Shown here: positions 5,242 to 9,641 of the stretch, one piece after another
Numbering within the stretch: the first letter of the stretch is position 1
How the letters are laid out: the number at the start of each line of letters is the position of its first letter
NCBI GenBank assembly: GCA_000434235.1
Contig: FR891984.1
Coordinates: forward strand, 24,323 to 33,963
Direction of reading: 5' to 3'
Origin: Alistipes sp. CAG:268
GTDB lineage: Bacteria > Bacteroidota > Bacteroidia > Bacteroidales > Rikenellaceae
DNA length: 9,641 nt
The notes under the pieces: generated by a model
What the model saw: the letters and a program-made list of their open reading frames with translations, nothing else
What the model was told of the DNA's origin: nothing
The model's database searches: none
Position numbers and translations under genes: made by a program

Positions 5242-7131
5242 CTATTCGGCCAGTTTTTCGAGCAACACCTTCCTGAGTTGGGCATGATCCCTCAGGTCAT
5301 TGCGCAGACGGAAGCTGCCGTCCCTGTCCACAACCACATAGGAAGGGATACCGTCGATCCCGAACCGATCGCAGAGCGACACCCACCGCTCGCCATCGAG
5401 CCGGAAGTGCTTGCCCCGGATCCCGGGTATCATGGTCTTGTAGGTAACCAGCGGCGAAGTCTCGTTGGCAATATATACCCACACCAGATCGTCATTGGCA
5501 AGCTCTGCCGACTTGAGAGGCTCGACGGCTGCAATCGATGCCCGGCAGGGCCCGCACCACGTATTCCAGAAATCGACCAGAACCACCTTGCCCCGATAGG
5601 GCGCCACAATGGCCTCGAAAAGTTCGGCAAGAGGCACCTCGGGCGTCGGCTCGATCACAGCCTTGCCTTCGACCTCGGCCAGAGCCTGCTGCACACGCTG
5701 CTGCATCGCCTCAAGCGCCTCGGCATAGAAGGGATTCTCCATCTCACGGAGCCGGGCGAAATCTTCTGCGGTCAGTTGGTTGTTCTCCGCCTTGCTGGGT
5801 AGTCCGGCTACCGCGCGCAAATCGACGACCACACCCCGCTCAATACCTGTGATTGCGGGCCAATCGACCTCGGGAACCGTAACGGCATAGACATAATCCG
5901 ACACCCGCGGACCGACCAGCAGCGCCGGGTCGTTGATATCGAACAACTTGCAGACCTCGGCATAATGCTCCGCACCAAGTTTCGCAAACTGCCGTCCAAG
6001 CGGCTTCGAGTAGTCCCACATCTGATTGACATGCCGGTAATTATGTTCCAGCAGCTCCGTTGCCTCGACAAAGGCTGCGAGGGTCTCCTGACGCAGCGTG
6101 TTCAGCTGCAGCCGTTGCACGGAAGCCGGGGCGCCACAGCGCTCGATGCTGTCGGCCAGCGTGCGGTAGCGGTCCACAACCATCTGCACATACTCGTCGG
6201 CCGACATCCGGTAATCGGCGAATCTGCCGGTTCGCCGGTTGAGCGAAACGAACCCGGGAGTATTGTGCAGGTCGCCGAATACCGCATTAAGCCCGGCATA
6301 CGTCCCGTTCGTATAACACCCGCGCAAGCAGGTCTGCGTTCCATTGCGGCGGTCAAGCAACCGGGCTCCGCTGGTCCGCAAATCGACATAGACGTCGATC
6401 GTCTCTCCGGGAGCAGTCCAGAACGACTCGAGGCAATCGCCGACCCCGCCGAACAGATACGACGTACCGTACTGCCCGAAGCGGAAAACGGCGGTCGCCG
6501 TCTCGGGATCGATCGGCGCGGTGTATGGCTGCTGCTGCCCGAAGATCGTGTTGGCATAGATCGCAGCCTGCTTGCCAAGTCCTTCGCGGTAACCGATGAA
6601 GTGCATGTTTACGGTCGTTTCGCCCACCTTGAATACAGGTTCGGCGAAGAGCTCGCCGGAGGTCCCGGCCTGCACGTTGTCGGGAAGCCCCTCAGGCTCG
6701 GAATAGGAGGTGAGTCCCGTAAGGTCGATACCGTAGAGTTTGAAGCAATCGTCGCAGTCCGACTCGATGAAGTCGAACGATCTGGTACCGCGAGGCAGCG
6801 GCTCGAAGGCCAACGTGAAGGAGGCTTCGCCCGACGCGGGCATCCAGAAAAGCGAATCGGGAGTGATGCCATCGGCACCGATCAGCCGGTATTTGCGCCC
6901 CCCGGCCGAGAGGTAGCTACCCCCATCGATCCGGATCCAGTAGTGGGGCCGGAAATAGGCCTGCATGCGGAGCACGGTGGCCGAATCGGTCAATTCGACC
7001 CGCGGAATATCGAGCGTCATGGTGTTCGATGCCTCGATCAACGGATTCTCGACCACCCGTTCACGCGGCGCACAACCAAAAAGCAGGCATTCCGAAAGAA
7101 GAAGGGAGGCCACGAAGAGTTGTATTTTCAT
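5242..7131 (-). CDS. Lipoprotein with C-terminal TlpA/ResA-type thioredoxin domain
   Basis: This is a 629-residue predicted lipoprotein thiol-disulfide oxidoreductase. The N-terminus is a lipoprotein signal (hydrophobic core, lipobox LFGC, acylated Cys20), placing it on the periplasmic face of a membrane. Residues about 35-140 look like the beta-sandwich domain often found ahead of thioredoxin domains in Bacteroidetes (LPRGTRSFDFIE, FKLYGIDL). The middle (about 140-480) is mostly helical with no motif I can name. The thioredoxin domain spans about 490-629: VVLVDFWNTWCGPCRASI has the redox pair C526/C529, and GIDGIPSYVVVDRDG carries the cis-proline. Unusually, the N-terminal half holds another CxxC, CDDC at 126-129, plus TCLRGC further on. 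The likely role is reducing or isomerising exported disulfides; the substrate is unknown. It is monocistronic, with its own candidate promoter and terminators on both sides. By eye it is somewhat less GC-rich than the operon to its right. Confidence 0.9.
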   Translation of the reverse strand: MKIQLFVASLLLSECLLFGCAPRERVVENPLIEASNTMTLDIPRVELTDSATVLRMQAYFRPHYWIRIDGGSYLSAGGRKYRLIGADGITPDSLFWMPASGEASFTLAFEPLPRGTRSFDFIESDCDDCFKLYGIDLTGLTSYSEPEGLPDNVQAGTSGELFAEPVFKVGETTVNMHFIGYREGLGKQAAIYANTIFGQQQPYTAPIDPETATAVFRFGQYGTSYLFGGVGDCLESFWTAPGETIDVYVDLRTSGARLLDRRNGTQTCLRGCYTNGTYAGLNAVFGDLHNTPGFVSLNRRTGRFADYRMSADEYVQMVVDRYRTLADSIERCGAPASVQRLQLNTLRQETLAAFVEATELLEHNYRHVNQMWDYSKPLGRQFAKLGAEHYAEVCKLFDINDPALLVGPRVSDYVYAVTVPEVDWPAITGIERGVVVDLRAVAGLPSKAENNQLTAEDFARLREMENPFYAEALEAMQQRVQQALAEVEGKAVIEPTPEVPLAELFEAIVAPYRGKVVLVDFWNTWCGPCRASIAAVEPLKSAELANDDLVWVYIANETSPLVTYKTMIPGIRGKHFRLDGERWVSLCDRFGIDGIPSYVVVDRDGSFRLRNDLRDHAQLRKVLLEKLAE

Positions 7132-7153
7132 GGGATAAACTTTTAGGGTTTCG

Positions 7154-7185
7154 TAAAATTAGCCATTATGCAGCTACTTTACAAC
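7154..7185 (-). promoter_or_regulatory. Candidate Bacteroidetes-type promoter for the thioredoxin lipoprotein gene
   Basis: Read on the - strand, TTG (7184-7182) is separated by 20 nt from TAATTTTA (7161-7154). The Bacteroidetes primary sigma consensus is TTTG, 19-21 nt, then TAnnTTTG; here the second box matches 7 of 8 positions. The start codon is at 7131, implying a 5' leader of about 15-20 nt. The block is strikingly AT-rich in a GC-rich window. No Shine-Dalgarno is visible, which is usual in this phylum. Confidence 0.55.
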
Positions 7186-7198
7186 TTTTACGCAATAT

Positions 7199-7238
7199 AA
7201 AAAAGCACTGCCGGTTCCGGACAGTCCGGAACCGGCAG
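7199..7238 (-). terminator. Intrinsic terminator of the KAS III-FkbH-ACP operon
   Basis: On the - strand, a perfect 14-bp stem (7238-7225 pairing with 7221-7208) with a 3-nt loop is followed after 3 nt by six T residues (7204-7199) and further AT-rich sequence. This is a classic rho-independent terminator. It lies 84 bp after the acyl carrier protein stop and just upstream of the promoter of the next leftward gene, so it separates the two transcription units. The 7239-7321 stretch between holds nothing else I recognise. Confidence 0.85.
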
Positions 7239-7321
7239 CAGGCTGGTACGGCAGGTCGCCGCACAATAGGGAAGCCGACGTTCAGCAGGTCGGGCGGACG
7301 GAAAGCCCCGTGGTCGGCCGC

Positions 7322-7561
7322 TCACGCGCCGAGCTTTCGGGCAAGCACCGCCTCGACCTCGGCAAGCGAGTGCATCGAGCCCATCTCCTCGGGCTCGAAC
7401 GAAAGGTCGAAAGCCTCCTCGAGGGCGACGATCAGGTTCAGGTGGGCGAGGGAATCCCATTGCTCACAGTTGCGTTGCGACAGCGTGTCGTCCACGCGGT
7501 CGATCCCGAGCGTCGTGCGGAACACCCGGTACAAAGTCTCTTTACGGTCGTTCATCATCAT
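7322..7561 (-). CDS. Acyl carrier protein (phosphopantetheine-binding)
   Basis: This small acidic carrier of 79 residues (81 if the upstream ATG at 7567 is used, 77 from the ATG at 7555) tethers acyl groups on a phosphopantetheine arm. The attachment site is the Ser of CEQWDSLAHLNLIVALEEAF (codon at 7453-7451); WDSL plus the following amphipathic helix is diagnostic. Helix I is LYRVFRTTLGI, and the C-terminus MHSLAEVEAVLARKL is the usual last helix. Four near-tandem ATGs make the start uncertain. I chose 7561 because it gives a 4-bp ATGA overlap with the FkbH stop, as at other junctions here. A free-standing carrier next to an FkbH protein is expected to be the one that FkbH loads, probably with a glycerate-derived C3 unit. 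It is the last gene before the terminator at 7199-7238. It is probably not the housekeeping fatty-acid AcpP, judging by context and divergent sequence. Confidence 0.92.
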   Translation of the reverse strand: MMMNDRKETLYRVFRTTLGIDRVDDTLSQRNCEQWDSLAHLNLIVALEEAFDLSFEPEEMGSMHSLAEVEAVLARKLGA

Positions 7562-9141
7562 TCGCATTCAATCGTGTAACAGGCATCGACCGCGGTATCC
7601 GCCGCGGTCAGATCCAACGTATAGCGCACGCTGCCGTCGGCACCGCGCGCCACGGGAGTGAAACCCTCCCGGTCATAGAAGCGGGCCGTCTGCCCGTTCT
7701 TCGCCGTCGGGAGGTAGCAGGCCGAGAGTGTCGCAACCCCTTCGCGGCGCAGGAGGGCAAGCACCGTGCGCAGGAAGGCCCGCTCGATGCCCCGGCCCAG
7801 GATGCGGCAGCTCAGCAGCAGGGTGTCGATCGCGCCGTCGGCCACAATCAGGCACCCCGTGATGCCGCTGTCGCCGAAGCGGTCGCGCACCGAGAGCGTG
7901 TAGACCCGGCCGCCGCCGTCCTCGATGCGGCGGATGTCGGCCTCGGAGTAGCGGCGGGTCGTCAGGTTGAACTGGTTGGTCTTCTGCGTCATCTGCGCCA
8001 CGCGCGGACGGGTGAAGTCGTCCGCGCGGCGGATTGTCAGCACCATGCCGAGGCTGCGCAGGTAGTCGCCGAAATCGGCATAGCCGCGTGCCGCCTCGGC
8101 CCGCGCTGCATTGGCCCGGTATTGCTCCGTCTTGGCCCGGTCCTCGGCCGTAAGGGCATAGATGCGGAAATAGCGGTCGGCCATATCGCGCAGGAACTCC
8201 GGCAACCGGTAGGGCTGCTCCGGGAAGTCGGGAACGGCCACCTCGGGCACCATCCGCCGCACGAGTTCCCGCTCAGCCGGGTTGTCGTCCACGAAGACCA
8301 TGCTGTCGAGCCCGATGTTGAGCTCGGCCGCCAGCTCGCGGATATTGCCCGCCTTGTCGCGCCAGTTGATGCGCCGCGCGGCGAAATCATCACGCCGCAG
8401 CACCAGTTCAGGGTTGCGCTCCCACACCTCGAGCACGTCGGCCTCGTTGTTCTTGCTGCACACGGTCAGGATCACCCCCGTGCGGGCCAGTTCGCGGATG
8501 CCCTGCTGGAAGAGGAGGTAGGCATTGCCCGGATAGTCGCCGCCGATGCGGATGCCCTCGGGGCCCTCTTCGCCCAGCACACCGCCCCACAACGTATTGT
8601 CGAGGTCGAGTACAAGGCACTTGCGCCGCTGCATGAGGGCCGCCCTGCGCTCCGCGGCGAACCAGTGCCGGAAATCGGACTGCAGCCGTGGGCTGACTGC
8701 CGTCCGCGCAAGGAACCAGTGGCGCCAGTCGATCCGCTCGCCGCAGGCATAACGCCCGAGGAAGGAGGCGAAATCGAGCACGCGGACATTCGGGCGTGCG
8801 GCCGCAAAGGCATACAGCGCGGCATCGTAACGCGCCACGGCCGCACGCAGGGCGCCGCTGCCGCTCTCGACCGGCAGCACATAGGGGCAGGCCAGCGTGA
8901 AGAGGTAGCACATGCGGGCCGGACCGATGCGGTCGAGCACCAGCCTCAGGCGATCGATGTAGGAGTCGGCCTCGCGGATCTGCGCCCCGATGTCACAGCC
9001 CACGGGCAGGGTATAGGCCCAGACGCAGGCCGCGGCCTCCTCACCCGGGTCGGAGATGTCGCCGTAGCCCGAGCAGCGCACCCCTTCGGAGCCGAAGAGG
9101 GGCTCGACGGTGGTATTCCGGAAAACGAACAGGTCGGTCAT
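7558..9141 (-). CDS. FkbH-like HAD-family acyl (glyceryl) transfer protein with GNAT C-terminus
   Basis: This 527-residue protein belongs to the FkbH family. Characterised members take the C3 unit of 1,3-bisphosphoglycerate, dephosphorylate it and load it as glyceryl onto a carrier protein. Domains in order: an N-terminal SGNH-like region (about 1-165); the HAD domain with motif I KCLVLDLDNTLWGGVLGEEG (D179, D181), motif II LTVCSKN (about 225-231), the INWRDKAGNI lysine (K263), and motif IV VFVDDNPAER (D285, D286); then the highly conserved MTQKTNQFNLTTRRY stretch and a GNAT-like C-terminus. All catalytic residues I can identify are present. The start is the ATG at 9141, which overlaps the KAS III stop (ATGA); the frame is open further upstream, but that part lies over the KAS III gene. 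The stop overlaps the carrier gene. Family assignment is firm. The actual C3 substrate is inferred, and some relatives may use other phosphorylated acids. Confidence 0.93.
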   Translation of the reverse strand: MTDLFVFRNTTVEPLFGSEGVRCSGYGDISDPGEEAAACVWAYTLPVGCDIGAQIREADSYIDRLRLVLDRIGPARMCYLFTLACPYVLPVESGSGALRAAVARYDAALYAFAAARPNVRVLDFASFLGRYACGERIDWRHWFLARTAVSPRLQSDFRHWFAAERRAALMQRRKCLVLDLDNTLWGGVLGEEGPEGIRIGGDYPGNAYLLFQQGIRELARTGVILTVCSKNNEADVLEVWERNPELVLRRDDFAARRINWRDKAGNIRELAAELNIGLDSMVFVDDNPAERELVRRMVPEVAVPDFPEQPYRLPEFLRDMADRYFRIYALTAEDRAKTEQYRANAARAEAARGYADFGDYLRSLGMVLTIRRADDFTRPRVAQMTQKTNQFNLTTRRYSEADIRRIEDGGGRVYTLSVRDRFGDSGITGCLIVADGAIDTLLLSCRILGRGIERAFLRTVLALLRREGVATLSACYLPTAKNGQTARFYDREGFTPVARGADGSVRYTLDLTAADTAVDACYTIECE

Positions 9142-9641
9142 AACGGTCGGTATTCGGCGAGGGGTGAGATGCGGCAGTTGCGGAAGACGTTGTAGACGGC
9201 GCCCCACGACAGGCCGACGCCGAAGCCGCAGAGGATCGTCTCCGTACGCTGTCCGAGACGCCCGCACAGTTCCGAGACGATGGTCAGCGGGATCGAGGCC
9301 GAACTCGTGTTGCCGAAACGGTCGAGCGAGTAGGGGACCCGCTCGGCCGGATACTTGAGCTTGCGGACGAAGAAGTCGGTCATGAAGCGGTTGGCCTGGT
9401 GGAAGAGCAGGTAGTCGATCTCACCCAACGGGCGGCCGATGCGCTCGGTCAGCTCGCGGATCGTGCGCGGCACGACACGGATCGTGAAGTTGAAGACGTC
9501 CATGCCGTCCATGTAGACCTGATTGTCCGAGCGGCGGCTGCCGTCCGCACGCTCGACGGGCTGCAGGTTCTCGGCCGTCGCCGGGATGCGGCAGCCGCCG
9601 GCGGGGATCTTCACCCCCCCCTCCCCGCTCCCGCCCCCCCC
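9138..9641 (-). CDS. 3-oxoacyl-ACP synthase III (KAS III/FabH-like), N-terminal half beyond window
   Basis: This is the last 167 residues of a KAS III condensing enzyme; the N-terminal half with the active-site Cys lies right of the window. Visible family features are PAGGCRIP, then MDGMDVFNFTIRVVP, the catalytic His in YLLFHQANRFM, the catalytic Asn in RFGNTSSASIPL, and the Gly-rich GFGVGLSWGAV near the C-terminus. These enzymes condense an acyl thioester with a carrier-bound nucleophile; related enzymes also form C-C/C-O bonds or only transfer acyl groups. The DRFGNTSSASIPLTIVSEL form is, to my recollection, typical of Bacteroidales KAS III proteins in accessory loci rather than housekeeping FabH. 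It overlaps the FkbH start by 4 bp. The window's last 30 bases are nearly all C/G and encode a glycine run on this strand, so the extreme edge may be unreliable. Confidence 0.92.
   Translation of the reverse strand, partial: GGGGSGEGGVKIPAGGCRIPATAENLQPVERADGSRRSDNQVYMDGMDVFNFTIRVVPRTIRELTERIGRPLGEIDYLLFHQANRFMTDFFVRKLKYPAERVPYSLDRFGNTSSASIPLTIVSELCGRLGQRTETILCGFGVGLSWGAVYNVFRNCRISPLAEYRPL

Noticed and set aside
5965..7146. Open frame of 393 codons on the + strand opposite the thioredoxin lipoprotein gene
   Set aside because: The - strand has a lipobox, WCGPC and the correct start near a promoter. The opposite frame shows only Arg/Gly-rich shadow sequence.
7132..7205. Possible Rex operator upstream of the thioredoxin gene
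   Set aside because: The AT-rich block contains TTGCGTAAAAG and TTGTAAAG, but no dyad resembling TTGTGAA-N6-TTCACAA.
8122..9195. Open frame on the + strand opposite the FkbH gene
   Set aside because: It is wholly covered by a well-conserved FkbH/KAS III coding strand. The translation lacks any family motif and is explained by codon bias.
9142..9267. N-terminal extension of the FkbH frame (about 42 extra codons)
   Set aside because: It would overlap the conserved C-terminus of KAS III, and the extra residues are Arg/Pro-rich without similarity to FkbH. The ATG at 9141 gives the 4-bp overlap seen elsewhere.

Overview
The window looks like a high-GC member of the Bacteroidales, most plausibly an Alistipes or other Rikenellaceae genome. 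This rests on the style of the proteins (a LysM/periplasmic-binding-fold protein, a TlpA-type thioredoxin lipoprotein, Rex, a Bacteroidales-type KAS III), on start sites without clear Shine-Dalgarno sequences, and on a possible Bacteroidetes-type promoter (TTG, 20 nt, then a TAnnTTTG-like box). The genus is inferred from the sequence alone. I saw no tRNA, rRNA, CRISPR array, insertion sequence or phage gene.

Region 1 (1-5108, + strand) is a tightly packed run of six genes: the 3' two-thirds of dnaN (sliding clamp), a DEDDh 3'-5' exonuclease, a secreted protein with three LysM domains and a periplasmic-binding fold, the redox-sensing repressor Rex, a stand-alone FMN adenylyltransferase (FAD synthetase) domain lacking the usual riboflavin kinase half, and a YbgC-like hot-dog thioesterase. 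Gaps are 8-11 bp, or the genes share ATGA stop/start overlaps, so they are probably co-transcribed. The unit mixes replication, envelope, NADH sensing, flavin cofactor and acyl-thioester functions.

Region 2 (5109-5241) is a 133-bp convergent intergenic gap. It holds a perfect 19-bp inverted repeat, a probable terminator, bracketed by two exact copies of a 10-bp direct repeat.

Region 3 (5242-7131, - strand) is a single gene with its own candidate promoter. It encodes a 629-residue lipoprotein with a C-terminal TlpA/ResA-type thioredoxin domain (WCGPC) and an extra CxxC in its N-terminal half.

Region 4 (7132-7321) is a 190-bp gap holding that promoter (7154-7185) and a strong intrinsic terminator (7199-7238) for the leftward operon further right.

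Region 5 (7322-9641, - strand) is the end of an operon that enters from the right: a KAS III ketoacyl synthase (C-terminal half only), an FkbH-like HAD/GNAT protein, and an acyl carrier protein, joined by two ATGA overlaps. This trio has the composition of the glyceryl-ACP/tetronate cassette of polyketide pathways. Similar sets also occur in surface-polysaccharide loci, so the product is unresolved. It is the most interesting part of the window, and the genes that would decide the pathway lie beyond the right edge.
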